From positions 1 through 64,000 of the forward strand of contig VXAZ01004553.1 of the NCBI GenBank assembly GCA_013399875.1: 64,000 nt of DNA, in the 5' to 3' direction. Of this stretch, positions 11,216 through 23,149 are shown one piece after another; positions within the stretch are counted from its first letter, which is position 1; each line of letters starts with the position of its first letter. The notes beneath the pieces are model-generated. The model had not been told where the DNA came from and ran no database searches. It saw only the letters and a list, made by a program, of their open reading frames with translations. The DNA is from Gymnorhina tibicen (Eukaryota; Chordata; Aves; Passeriformes; Artamidae). Position numbers and translations under genes: made by a program.

Positions 11216-13304
11216 TAAAGCAGAGGGATACAAAATTAGCCACCTTCCAGAGAGACTCTCAGGCTATTCCTAGATGCAGTGCTTGCATCTTGTGCCTCGT
11301 GACTTGATCTGGTGACTTGAAGCCTATTGTCTTCTATTTCACAGGAGTGTACAATGATAAAAACATCCCCATCTTTTAAGAGGATGAAGCCAACACGGAA
11401 TGAACAGGCCACAAGGCTTGCAGATTTCAGTGCTCAAGGAAAGGCAAAGCCAGGCAAGAATTTAAGCAAGAGAAGAATACGGTAACTCCAGGTTCTGAAG
11501 ATTTACGAAGTTTTATGGTATGACTTTAGCTAAAACTAAGAACCTCAACACACTGCATTTTCACAGCTATCATTAGCTGAAATAGATGAGAGGAACAGTG
11601 GGTGCATTCTCCAGAAGGACTCATTAGCTGACACAAAGGTAAAACACAACTGCAGCTGAAACTCCACTTGAAGAAATAGCACTGGTTACATAAAACACCC
11701 AGGCATCTGTAAGGGGCTCCACTTAAAGAATACTTGCTCTAATAGTGAAGATTTCTATCCATGATTGTCTCCATGCTTTCAGACAACTGCAGTTTCCCTT
11801 AATGAAGAAAAGCTTCCCTTTACCTCCTGCTAAAAAGATCCCCAAAGATATGTTAATTTTTCTTTAATGTATTATCTTTTCCATCACCCCAGCTGTCTTG
11901 TCTGCCTTTTTCTCAAGGACTGATGCAATTGAAAATACTTTCCTGCATCCCATGATAGATTTATTAATGGCATCAAACAGTTTCATGCTTTGCCTCGTTA
12001 TTAAGTTCTGTGCTGGTAGCGGATATTGCATTCCTTTGTGTAAGTTCTGTAATTTTTCTGAGTCTTGATAAGGCCATTAATCACAACACAACTATGCTAA
12101 TCCAGACCATACTGGTGTCCAAGACAACACTACAATAACCACTCTGTAATAACCATTCTCCTTTGCCTAGCACCTGTACAGATTTTCTCTGCTTAGGTAG
12201 TAGTCTTTTTAAAAAACATGGCAGAAGATAAGGACTAAAGTAACATGATTGTGTTTCAGTAAAATTTCTTCAAATGATTGGGATAGGGCTGACCTTATGA
12301 GCTCAGCTCATTATGTGGGATTTGATCTCACAACCTTGTGACTTCACTGCTAGTTGAAAACATTCAACATCTGTCAATACTCGGCCTTAAATCATGCAAA
12401 GTACTTGAAAATTCATAGTTGAAAAGCAATATAAATAGCACTGAAATCTTTGCTCCTCAGTAGCCTGACACTGAAAACCTTCTGCTGACTGTAAGTATTA
12501 GGTCTCCTTGCATTTGCTAACCAAAATCCTGGCTCCTTTCAAAACAGCTGCTGACAGGTCAACAACTACAGAAATCACCCTGCCAAAGAGCACAATTGAG
12601 CAGCATTTGTCAGGCTGCTATCCTCATTTCTCTCAAATTTTTTAGGTTTTGCACCATTCCATTTGGGTACTGAGAAGTATTGAGATGCACACATCAAAAT
12701 TATGTTTTATGTAACCCCCACAGAGGTCACATATGTGCCTGTGCACGTCCATGTATAAAGCACAGGCACTGTGTTATATATGAACCTCAAAAAAAAAGAG
12801 GAATGTGGTACTGGGGGGGGAAAGGCACATACTCAATCCATCTCCTTCTTGTAGCCAAGGTTTGCTTCCTCTGTCGCACCTACAGCCACCCGCTTTATTT
12901 GAGATGCCTGAAGTACAGAGGTTACCTATCCCAAGATAAAGCATGCTCAGCACTTCAGAGGATTAAAGCCCAGCAGGTGTTAACTGCAGCACAGTATAAA
13001 AGGAACCCCTTGCACACAGCCAGCCTGCTGCAGGAGACTGTCTGAGCAGGGCAGTGGAGCTCCTGGGAGTCTGACTCCTTCCCTGAGCCCACTAAGTGTC
13101 TAACACACTGGGTCCGAACATGCCTTTGTTTGACTTAGCAGCTGCCCTCTGCAGCAGCAAACAGCAAATAACCCAGAGAGAGCATGTATGGAGCACACCA
13201 CAAAAGTGTTTTTTCTCCAAAATATTCTTCCAGCCCACAGAGATATAGGGTAGGCAGAGTTTCCGAGTCAAAGGCAGTGCTCTGGTGTCCTACAGCCCTG
13301 ACCG
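11216..13304. other. Unique sequence; one plus-strand exon-like segment and a TATA box
   Basis: No repeat recognised. A plus-strand exon-like segment lies at 11345-11481 (acceptor CTTCTATTTCACAG, 45 open codons, donor ACG/GTAACT, in-frame stop immediately after the donor). A TATAAAAGG element lies at 12995-13003. The 121-codon ORF at 12680-13045 has no recognisable domain and seems accidental. Confidence 0.3.
12995..13003 (+). promoter_or_regulatory. TATA-box-like element (TATAAAAGG)
   Basis: Full consensus TATAAAAGG with a GC-richer downstream flank and CA-containing sequence 25-30 bases later. It could be the core promoter of an LTR or of a non-coding transcript, since it lies about 300 bp upstream of an LTR-like fragment. 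No downstream gene is identified, so activity is unproven. Confidence 0.3.
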
Positions 13305-13445
13305 AATCTCCCAGAAATACAGGGAATTGTTAAAGCAACCTGGAAGGTAGACAAGCCCCAAACCTTGACAAATGAGCTGAGGAACATGCACAGGGTGGTT
13401 TTCCTCCTTAGGTCCATTTCTTTCTCCCAACCTTCCACCATTTGA
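13305..13445 (+). repeat. LTR-like interspersed repeat fragment, copy A
   Basis: Shares an alignable block with 14726-14885 in the same orientation. Both begin TCCCAGAAATACAGG, followed by GAATTGTTA/AAATTATTA, then a CCTGGAA..GCAGA/GTAGA..AAGCCC block, GACAA, and ACATGC. Identity over the first ~60 bases is roughly three quarters by eye. The B copy starts TGT, as retroviral LTRs do. The family name is not recalled with certainty. An endogenous-retrovirus LTR is my best guess. Confidence 0.42.
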
Positions 13446-14725
13446 TGCCTCTGGCTCTGTTAGAGGGCAGTCAGAAGGCATCTCTGACTGACCACCTCAG
13501 TCAACTCTCTTCCATTTTAGTCTGATTAGCCCTTGTTCAGAGACAAGGTTTAGGGCAGACACACAGGGCTGAATGCAGGAACTCCCTACTTCAGGCTGTG
13601 CATGCAGCTCTTTTCCTAGAGCTGGCACCTGCCTAACCCAACATGGAGCCAGCTCAGGAGGGTTCCTGGCAGACAGTTCAGCTCTGACCATGCACTGGAG
13701 CCAAGGCACAGGAGAGGGTGAGACTGTGTGGTGATGAGCAGCAACAAAAGCCACAGCAGTGAAAAGCTCAGCTTCTGTGGAACTGTGCAGACTGGACTGC
13801 TCTGGAACCTGGATGCTTCCTCATGTACTACCATGGGGAAACAAGCTCGCCCCATCCGTGGGTGGGTATAAATCACACGGCAATCTCAGGTGCTGCCTCA
13901 CAAATAAAGCTAATGGTTGACCTTTTTGGGTGTGAAAAGATCTGGGTTTGCAGGTACAGAGTCAGCTATGGCTTTCCAGCGAGACAAGAAGTGCACTCCT
14001 CATGTACATCTATCACACAAGCCTGTAACAGTCAGGTGATTTTAGTGCTCTCTTATGGAATATTACAGCTTACTGTGCTTGGAAACAGGCAATATAATTT
14101 CACAAGTTTCAATAAATTCTATTAGTTACCCCGCATTTAATTTTTCTTCAAGAAACTTGCTAATACCAGCTCATTTCAGAAGTCTACAGATAGCCAGCTT
14201 TGGTTTTGTGAAGGGGAGGAAGAAAACAGGTTTGTTTTGCTTCGTTGTACAACAAGGTTTACTCTCAAATTGCTTTTTAACTATTAATAGCATTCCCATA
14301 TAACACACCTAGTGTTTAATAGTACAACAGTAGAAACACAGCTCCTCCCCTGGCTCTCTTATGGCTGTGATTCACTTCCCAGGCAGCCCAAAGTACATTA
14401 GCTGTGTGACTGGAAACAGGATTAGGTGTTCTGCCCATGAAAGAATAAAAGTATGTCCTTCATGCAGCATTTCATGAAGCTCTCTCTGGTAAAGTGCAGG
14501 TAATGCTATGATAGAATGATACACTAGGAGTAGGTGATCCAAAAGATAGGGACAGGAGTCACCTGGACCCAGCTGCCAAAGGACCGGATAAAACACACCA
14601 GGGAAGAACTCTGATCCAAACATCCCTATTCTTTGTGTGAAACTTCAGTGCAACTATTAGAACTTAAGCCTACATATAACTAGATACAGTAACTGGAAAA
14701 CAAACTTAAAAGATGCTATGTGCAA
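13446..14725. other. Sequence between the two LTR-like copies
   Basis: About 1.28 kb with no recognisable gag, protease, polymerase or envelope-type sequence in any frame. The ORFs present (up to 100 codons) have no retroviral motifs. If the flanking copies were once the two LTRs of one insertion, the interior has been lost or is beyond recognition. Otherwise this is unrelated unique sequence. Confidence 0.35.
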
Positions 14726-14885
14726 ATGTCCCAGAAATACAGGAAATTATTACAGTAGCCTGGAATGCAGAGAAGGCCCAGCCCCTGACAACTGCTAGGT
14801 TAACAAGAATCAAGACATGCTCTGTATTGTTATTCCTCTGGAATATTAACCTTGCTAAGCCCTCCCACATTTTGGAAATCTGCCC
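14726..14885 (+). repeat. LTR-like interspersed repeat fragment, copy B
   Basis: This is the partner of 13305-13445. It starts TGTCCCAGAAATACAGG and continues through a TTAACAAGAATCAAGACATG segment and a CCTCTGGAATATTAACC block, the better preserved of the two. No second half of an LTR (promoter, poly(A) region) is identified to the right, so it looks truncated. Confidence 0.45.
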
Positions 14886-16168
14886 ATCAGTTATGAAGTT
14901 CATGCTTTCATAACAGCAACAACATCTAAAAAAAGAGAGAGAAAGAAAACCCTGAGCATATCTTTTATTTAGAGCAGTGTAAGTGTTAGTGATAGCAGAG
15001 TAATCTTTCTGGAAGTCAAATCACCAAAAACTCCACCAAATCAAGCAGAAACTACAATGACTGATCCTCTTGTCACTTCCCTTTCAGAATAATAAAACGT
15101 GTTATTTAGAACAATCTCTTAAATTTGAAAAAAGGTAAGGTTAAGAACAGACGTCAGAAACCTTTTCAGTTCCAAGACTGCATCCCCAGGTTCCCACGCA
15201 ACCCATGAATAAACCCAAGAGGATCATGCAGTGCCAGAACATGCAAGTCCTAGAACATACTTTTGTGAAAGTGAGCCAAATTTATCTGAGCATAAGCTAG
15301 AATTAGAAAAATAGCAGATGGTAAATTGCAGCACCACTGAAATTCCAACAGCTTGTTTTGAAATGTTGAGTTAATCCTTAAAATAAGGCTTTAGAGTTGA
15401 AATAAGATTCTCTAGAGATCTAGGAAACTTGGTTCAGGTGCAGCAACTCAGATTATTTTCAAAAACTGACTGGACATTATTAGCCAGGTGCAGTTTTGGA
15501 CATTCTCCTCACATCAGAAGTCTGCTCTAGGTGTTCCTCTGGCAGTCCTAACGGAGGACTTTTTTTTTTTTTTTAGCTATTCTCACTTTAGACCAGTTAC
15601 TCCTGCCAGGCTTGAAAGAACTCCTCACACCCTCCTTCCCAGCCCTATCATTCAGCCCTGAAGTTGGTTGTACTTCAGACGCAGTAACTTCATAACCTTG
15701 TTGCCACTCTGCTGTGGGTCCCTACATTGGGGAGCAAGTTCCCTCAGAAAGGCTAAGGCATGTTATTTTGCCTTTTAGGTCACAGCTACATTAAAGAAGA
15801 GGAGAAGGACTAAAATCCTTGGGTTTAGAGTGTCCTTGGCAGGCTGAATGAAGCCAAATCCCCTGTAGGCTTCCTGCTTAGGCTGAACCGCTGATTCACA
15901 CTGCGCACCGAGAGTTTCTTTGCTTTCTTGGGAGAGACAAACCAGTTTTGGGAGTGAGGGGAAGAACCTCCCCTTCCACACCTTTCTTCTCTCCTAAGCC
16001 TGTTCAAGAATTAAAAGTAAACAGGGTGCACGTTCTTTTGTCCTCCAGGAAATGCTTTTCCCCCTGGTACTATCACCAGACAAATTTAGGATACTCCAAA
16101 AGCCACCCTGGGCACGCTGCTATTCCCACGTCCTTGTGGAAGGACAAACAACACAGGAAAGCCTTGCT
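14886..16168. other. Unique sequence downstream (minus sense) of the CpG island
   Basis: Contains a T15 run at 15560-15574 and, at about 15775-16007, a minus-strand stretch open in two frames at once (60 and 68 codons) next to a good minus-strand acceptor (TTTGTCTCTCCCAAG). No recognised repeat or RNA gene. Confidence 0.3.
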
Positions 16169-16389
16169 TTGAAGCTGCGAGCCAGGGCTTTTCATCGCTC
16201 GGAGGAAATGAAGCACTTGCGTTGTCAATCCCTCCCAAAGCAGCTCGCTTACAGCTCCAGGGGAAAAAAAAACCCGGGAAATTACAGGCAGAGCCGGAGG
16301 CAGGAGCGCGGCCGCGGCTCCACCTCGCGGCCCCGGCCCAGCTTGCCGGGAGCACACAGCCTCACCGCGCTGTCCCTCGCCCGCTGCAC

Positions 16390-16397
16390 GCGGGAAA
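16390..16397. promoter_or_regulatory. E2F-type site (GCGGGAAA)
   Basis: Matches the E2F consensus TTTSSCGC on the minus strand, within the CpG island. Such sites are typical of cell-cycle and DNA-replication promoters. An 8-base match in GC-rich DNA can arise by chance. Confidence 0.35.
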
Positions 16398-16497
16398 CTC
16401 CTGCCTACAAACCCCTAACAACACTTAAAAGCAGAACGCTCCCCTCTGGGAATTAGAGCTGATCTCACCGCCCACATAATTTATCCTCATCACCTAC

Positions 16498-16603
16498 CGG
16501 CAACTTCCCCGGGTGGTGCAGCTGCCTTCTCTCCCCTGAAATCAGTGTGGTTCCGTCGTTCTGGGTCAAAAAAGTCCCTCGAAGCAACACCTGCACCAGC
16601 CAT
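16498..16603 (-). CDS. Possible first coding exon at CpG island
   Basis: On the minus strand an ATG at 16603-16601 sits in a strong Kozak context (AAG before, G after) and overlaps a YY1-type box, an arrangement common just inside housekeeping-gene transcripts. The frame gives 35 codons (MAGAGVASRDFFDPERR at the start) and reaches a GTAGGT donor at 16497, leaving one base. A second possible donor, GTGATG, lies four bases on. Without splicing the frame ends two codons later. I do not recognise the peptide. The ATG may instead belong to a 5' UTR. Confidence 0.3.
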
Positions 16604-16606
16604 CTT
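16599..16606 (-). promoter_or_regulatory. YY1-type initiator-proximal box (AAGATGGC)
   Basis: Minus strand reads GGAAGATGGCTGG, matching the YY1 consensus AANATGGC. In vertebrate CpG-island promoters this motif is typically found within the first tens of bases of the transcript, in the direction of transcription, and often contains the start codon. It is the main orientation clue for the island. Confidence 0.45.
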
Positions 16607-16668
16607 CCTGAACGCTACGCTTCCTTCTGGGGCAAAACCAAGAGGCAGCTGAGCCCAGCCCTCCCTCC

Positions 16669-16681
16669 TTCCAGAAGGTTC
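16669..16681. promoter_or_regulatory. Perfect three-unit heat-shock element
   Basis: Reads TTCCAGAAGGTTC, an exact TTCnnGAAnnTTC array, the binding site of trimeric heat-shock factors (HSF1 family). It lies about 65 bp upstream (minus sense) of the YY1/ATG box and inside the CpG island, the usual place for a functional element. This suggests the gene may be stress-responsive. Confidence 0.5.
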
Positions 16682-19600
16682 TGGCCAGGTGGGCTCAGCG
16701 CTTGGCCCAGCTGCCGGCGCTCCCTGACACAGGTGCAGGCACTTAGCTTGGACGTCTCCAATCCGGCACAAAGCCTGCGATTCAACGGGCTGCAAGGAAA
16801 GGCAACGCAAAACCAAAGTTGTTTAATAAGGTGGTGCTTTCTCAAGGGCAGCTGCTGAGGCCAGAGCTGTGAGCACCCCACAAATGGTCCTGTGGAGACC
16901 CCAGAGTCTGCCTGTATAGACTCAGTGTCAGTAATGTGGTAACATTGCTTCTGACTTCCAGGATCTGGCACAGGAGAGTTTTAAGGTTTCCCTCCTCAAT
17001 TTTCTTGCTGTTCTAGTCCCATACCAGACTATAAATAATTATTTGTGTGTATGTTTTCTTTTTGTGTGTGTTTCACTGTAGAGGTGGATTTATCATAGTC
17101 AGTATTTCTTAAGGCACAGCTGTTTCAGCAGACAGTGATCAAGGCTAACATTAAAGTCAGGTCACAATTTACATTACTAACACTGATTTCTGGAATCTTA
17201 TTACCCTTGAATAAAAATGTCCTGCAAGCAGAAATAAAGCTCTGTGGGAAAAAAAAATAGAAGAACTAAAAATATTGAAGAACTAAAACAGTGACACAGT
17301 TTTGCACCTACTACCACTGGTTTTATGAACCTAATTCTGCTTTTCACTGGTCAGCAATCCGACCCTTTAAAAATCATATTTTCTCTGTGCAAAACAAAGT
17401 GGACACATGCAGATGATGTCCAAGTGCCCATTAGAAGGGACTGGCAGCTGCAGCCAAAGCCTCTTGGCCATCAGGACAGTTTGTACTGCTTAAACAAACA
17501 TGCTAATGAAGGTTTGCTTTAGAAAAAATGAGAAACATTTGAGCACCCTGAACATTAAATCCTCATTTAATGATGGGAAGTGTTGTGTTTCTTTCCAACA
17601 CCCAGGCACAGTGCCATGAGTTCAACAAGCTGCTTAATTTTCTCTCTAATGCCTAAATCTATGTGATGGATATATGGTGCCATATCACCCTCAGCTGGGA
17701 ATTGCCTGAACTTTATTGTTTTCTGTCACAGTCTGTATGCTCTTCCAATGTTTTAGTGATTGTGAAAGATCAGTAAAGAAGGACTACTTTGAAAGTCTTT
17801 GAAAAGGGAAAAAAGCCACGAGGGAACTTCAAGCAACAGTAAACCTGAGACCTGTTGTGAAGCACAAAACATTTAATGAGGAGAAGAAGCAGCCTTTCAA
17901 CTGTGACAGATAATGAGAGATGCCACTGCAGGACTACTGCTGGAAGACATTTAAGAGAGCATCAGGAGAGTGAGTGCTCAGCTTTCGGGAAGCATTTTGT
18001 TCCCAGGGTCCCATCCTTGTGGATCAATACAGTATTTATTGTTGGCAGTGATTATGAGTTACCGCTGGTGCTGTTACATGGACATCTCAAAGGCATCTTC
18101 ATCAGTCTTTCCTTCTAAATGAAAATTGGTGTGCAAAGGCTGTGGTCCAAATTCAGCAGGAACATGAGCAGCACAGCACTTTCAACACATTAATGATGAA
18201 CAGGGATCTTTGGGGCAGTTTCATCCTGTCCTTGAGGACGGTGCTGGCCCGAGGGACAGTGCCACTCTGCCTGCAAGACATTTCCGTCCCTTCTCTGGTT
18301 CTAATATCAACATTTGTCAACTGACCTGGCAGGAACTTTTTATTTGGTCAAGTTTCACCACAAGGCAGTGTAAATGGTAGAAGTAGCTTACAGAAGATGA
18401 GTGGGAGAGTAAATATTTCAGCTGGAGAATGCAGAAAACTTGAAACGGAATATTCTTGATCCTATTTGCTAATGCACTTTCCTGAGAGACTCAGGTTCTG
18501 CCTTCAAATTGGATGGACAAATGAATTAAGAGCGAAACAAGCTTCTGCTCCTCAGCGTTTATTTGGTGCTGCCCACCTCCCTTGCGTTTCTGGAGGGCTG
18601 TGCCAGTGGGAGAGACAGGAAAATATGTAACTTGTAAAACTTGCATCACCTTTGATTTGGTAAAAGTGCCATGATGTTTAAGCTACAAGCACTTTTTCAC
18701 ACAAACAATGACTGAAACCTCAGTGGATCGTGACCTTGACTGGGTTAGGTGGCAGCCACAGTGTCACAGGAGAAAGCCCTCATGAACAGCCTCTAAGTGC
18801 ACGAACCTATTCTCTCAGCCGCTGCATTTCTTCTGTCTCTTGCTGTCCTCAAGGTTATTCAGCTCCTCTTTATCATACTGCAGTTCTCTTGCACAGTAAC
18901 AATGTTTCCCGGCTGTATTCCAACAGGGGGTTTCATTAGCAAACTCTTCATTATTTCAGAGAGGTCATTAATGAAAGCATCACATGTTTGGCCCCAGGCA
19001 GATTCCGTGAAGATCTCTAGTAGTCAAACCCCTTCTAGCCTCATAACTCCTAAGGAGGTGCCAGCCTCACCTCACATCCTCAAATCCTGAAGCTTCCTCA
19101 TAATACCCAGTGTGTGGTTTATCTTAATCTGCTAAGCACTGAATTAATAGTGCATTGTAATGTTATAATGAGCCAGACTTGCAGAAGGGTGTGGATTTCT
19201 TAAAATGCAGCATTTCCATCCTAATGCAAGCAGGAAGAAGATGATGGCCTAGGAAAATAACAACTTACGAGAGGACTAAAAGGGAAAACATTTGTATTGT
19301 ATCAGAATCAGACAAAACAATATGAACTGACCTGAAATATAGTGGTCCCAGTGAAAGCCGCACATAGAATGTGATCCCAGCAACATCAAAGAGGTAGCAA
19401 AATGCTCATTATTAATTTATCAGGAAGTAGTAAAGAAAGGAAATGGTTGCTTTTTCCAAGCAGAAACCTTTATGTATCACACACTTCTATTAAAATACAA
19501 CAGTGGATGAGCATTAATTAACTAATAATCAGCATTAATCAAAGAGAATGTTTCATTATTGTTCAAAATAAAACAAAGGGCCTCTTTAGACTTGTGTTGC

Positions 19601-19916
19601 ATGCCAAGTAATTAGCACAGCCACCCACCAACTCAGCCAGCTGAAGAAGGGAATATTCACCAGCCAGAACAACCAATGGAGGGAACACTTTTGGTCCAGT
19701 CACCACCTGGTTCTTTCTTGCAGCATGGAAAGGGGTTCTCGTAGCAGGGTGAATCACTGACCTGGCTCACCTGGAATGAGTAAGGCATCAGAGCACTTGG
19801 TGAGTGACAATTATCAAAAGTGTAAGATACACCAATATTATTTAACAGCTCCAGGAGTTAGCAGGAAGACTGAGTTCTTGTGTTGCTTCCCGATGCTGTC
19901 AGATCAGGATCTTCTT

Positions 19917-19940
19917 TCCTCCACTCTCTCCTCCACTCTC
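19917..19940. repeat. Two-copy 12-bp tandem repeat
   Basis: TCCTCCACTCTC is repeated twice head to tail within a pyrimidine-rich stretch. Confidence 0.9.
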
Positions 19941-21792
19941 TCATCACTGTTCACTCCCCCGTGGTTCCCAGTTACAGTGCACAACCTGTTTCCTCTCTCC
20001 AGTCAAGAATTCTGTCATACTCACCTTGGCATCAAGCCTTATTTCTTGCTCCTTGTGCCATATGACCTGTTCCCTTTCTCTGCTTTGTTTCATTTTTAAA
20101 TTCCTGGCAGATTTTTAAACTCCTTTATTCTATGCTATACTTAACATTAAATCATCTTAATAAAACACAGTCAATTTGTAATCACAGAATTAAGTCTTCT
20201 TCCTAATCTGATGTCTAGAAGGTATCTGGCAAGTTTATTTGGGGCATATGATCCTGAAAAGCATGGTTTATGTTGGATAAAAGAATAACTAACCCAAGCC
20301 AGACATAGCTGTATGCAAAAACTACATTGGAAGCTTTATTTAGTTTGTTATTTCATATATTACAAACACACATATGCACCTGAATACAAGAAAAAACATG
20401 CAGATTACCATTCAAAGATTTTTTAAAAGCTCAAACATTATGAAGAATACAGTACCATTAAGCTAAGATTTCTTAAATATGTTTGTATATTACTTCTAAG
20501 AGCAATTTACAAGGCTGTGAAAAGTATAGCCAAGAATTAATGAATCAGGAGATGCCAGGATTAAAACTGCACCTATTCATTATGATCTACAACTTTACTG
20601 CATGCACAGGTACTACTTCTTCTATGTGAGCCATGCTTTATTCAGATTTAAGACTGATTGATTGCTCTCTTACTGACCCACTCTCCACTATTTGATTCTG
20701 TTCTTACTCGTTCACTGGGCAAAAGCCAGTCCTGTACTCAGCACACACTGTTGCATTACTGCTTTAAAGGAGCAGTACTGGACTTCAGCGGGTGTGAATC
20801 TTCCTCCCTGACCTCGCACATACAAACGAGTTCACAGCAGAGGGGGCAGGTCTGTCCCGGGCAATGGAGCAGGGTGAACCCGGCTGGTCAGTAACTCCCC
20901 AGCAAACACAGCCCATGCTGCCCACAGCAGAGGATGCTTCAGAGGGTACCAAAAGCAGGTCAGATGAGCACCATGCCCATGCTAAACCCGTTGCCTCCCA
21001 GGACAGCTAATCTGAGCTGACATCCATGCTGCCTGCAGTGCCAGAGAGGCTGAGAAATGGCTGCTGGGCTGCACTGACACAGTCAGGGCTGACGGCCTCT
21101 GCCTCAGGCCTGCTTATTATAAGGAGTATGAAATCTACAGAAGGTTTAATCCCTAAACTCTATGACTCAGTTAATATTGTTGATACCTACAGACAGAAAT
21201 CTTCCAGGAAAAAAAACGCAAACATTATTTAAGGAAGGTATCAAAGCTAGTATGCTTTAATTAAAACGGCTTAGTGCACAAACATTTCTGGTGGAAGTGG
21301 TGAGACTTTCCAGAACAGCTCTAGAACCAGACTGTTTTATTGGTGTAAAACACATTAAAAATTACTGGACAGACACTGGACAGTAGCTAAGGCTCTTTGT
21401 CTGAATCAGGCCTTGAGTGACTGGCCCCAGACACCCCTGACCAGCAATTCCTCTTGATATTACAACCTATGGTATAATACCAGACTGTTTTGCTAGTAAA
21501 TCTAAGAGATACTTTTATTCATGCAGTTTCTTAAACCAGGAGCTTCTTACTGCTGAATAAACAAACATGCTTAAATGTCTGAAAGCCAATAGAAAATGAC
21601 CATCTTTGGTGACATGTGATGAAAAAATCAAATCAGGTTTTTCTCGTTCTTGTCCCATAGTAGAGGTCGCACCCCAGGATTTTTACATCAGTAAGACGTG
21701 GAAAATAACTCTGACACTCAGCTCTGTCTTCATTGGTAATGTCGTTATTCCACAAAAGTGTACATACCCCTTTGTTAAAATGAGCTTGATAG

Positions 21793-21840
21793 TAATAATA
21801 ATAATAATAATGATGATGGTGAGGATGATGATGGTGATGT
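21793..21840. repeat. Compound trinucleotide repeat (TAA)n then degenerate (TGA)n
   Basis: About six TAA/AAT units pass directly into interrupted TGATGG/GATGAT units. On the minus strand this gives a run of His and Tyr codons in an 81-codon ORF (21633-21878), which is a repeat artefact and not a gene. Confidence 0.95.
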
Positions 21841-23149
21841 AGTGTTGGGTGTGTTGTGTCCCTGTTAAATTTATTCATAAGGCCCTAAATAACAATTAGC
21901 ATGTTTGTAGGTGTTGCACACTCCATTGTCTTCAAAAACCTATTTTTAATTTATGAGATACTGTTTGAAAGTAGGTTCTGTTTGCACGAAAGGCTGTGCT
22001 CAATAGATCTCTGTGTACACTCAGAACTGAGGGTCAGCCTGGAGCATCCAGACGATCCTGTTTACTAATTCATGGAGTGTTTCACAGCGTGCCAGAAGGA
22101 CACAACTGTAGTATTCTCACTTCTTGGTATTCTGCAGTGGTGGAGAGCTTATTGGATTTTCCTCAGTCGCCTGTCACGCCTTAAGCATTTCTAGATCATT
22201 AATGATCAATAGATCCGTTTAGATAAGAATAATAATGCAGACAATTGAAAAACATCCAGGCTTCCTGGAAGGGCTTCTGGTCATAGTCACAAATGAATTC
22301 GCAGATCAGCCCTCCCCTGAGGAATAACTGTGCTGTTGGAAGAGCACATTTTGGAATACCAGAGATGCTAGCTTTCATGATTCCCTAATAAGTGCAGTGT
22401 AATATTTGGGTTGTTTGTTCAAACACTGCACAATTATGCTCCCTTTAAATTTATCATCTTTACTGAGATTCTGAACTCTCTTTAGACCCCATGACCTTGT
22501 TGTATATTTAGTTACCACAGCAGCCTCTATAGTTACAAAAGTAAAAATGTTCTCTCTTAAAGAGCTTCTTTCTCAGTTTTGGGAAATGTTATTTCTAAGT
22601 CCCAAGGAGGAAATATCCAAGATCCGAGGACACAGAGTTCTTATTGTCCATATATGCAAAGTCAGCTTCAATCTCTGTTTCATGTTCACCTTCCCTTTTG
22701 CCCATCCTCTGTGCTTCCTGTCCGTGTGCAGTAACAAAGGTTGGGAAAGAAGCAGGCAAGGGTCTGCACTTTAATATCCTGGGAGGTCAGGTGGACAGCT
22801 GTGCGTAGGAAGGACAGTCCCGACAGCCCCACAAAGGAATTGCTTTCCTTCCTGTCTTACACACCCTCCCTGCTCCTGCACATGCACAGGCCTTTCATGC
22901 ACACCCAGTCCTGTCTCCAGCCACCCTTCCAGCTGCTTTGCTGCCTCCTGTGTAGGGGACACATTCGCTAAAATTCCTCTGCTGTCTGTCTGTGGCCACG
23001 CAGCCCTTCCTCACCACAGCAGGTATGAGTCCCTCGTGTAGTAGCCACAGGCACCTTGGGCCAGTTCAGGTGACTGAAAGAGTGGCTGGCAACCTCAGAT
23101 TTCTCTTATTTCTCAGATTTCTCCAGTTCTGATGGAGATCTTTGTCTCC

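Larger units (their letters stand above)
16169..16795. promoter_or_regulatory. CpG island, probable gene promoter
   Basis: This is the only long GC- and CpG-rich stretch in the window. CpGs are dense throughout, with a NotI-type GCGGCCGC at 16308-16315 and GC-box-like CCGCCC near 16468. Surrounding DNA is AT-rich and CpG-poor. In vertebrates such an isolated island usually marks a transcription start. Orientation is suggested as minus by the YY1-type box at 16599-16606 and by exon candidates to the left. A bidirectional promoter cannot be excluded. Confidence 0.75.
16796..23149. other. Gene-poor unique sequence
   Basis: No exon or repeat I can defend on either strand over 6.3 kb. Minor items are a small tandem duplication (19917-19940), the compound trinucleotide repeat at 21793-21840, and a 14-bp palindrome at 22194-22207. 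ORFs up to 107 codons match chance expectation. Confidence 0.5.

Noticed and set aside
13446..14725. Retroviral coding interior between the LTR-like copies
   Set aside because: No gag, polymerase or envelope motifs in any frame.
21633..21878. 81-codon minus ORF with poly-His/poly-Tyr
   Set aside because: Produced entirely by the TAA/TGA trinucleotide repeat.
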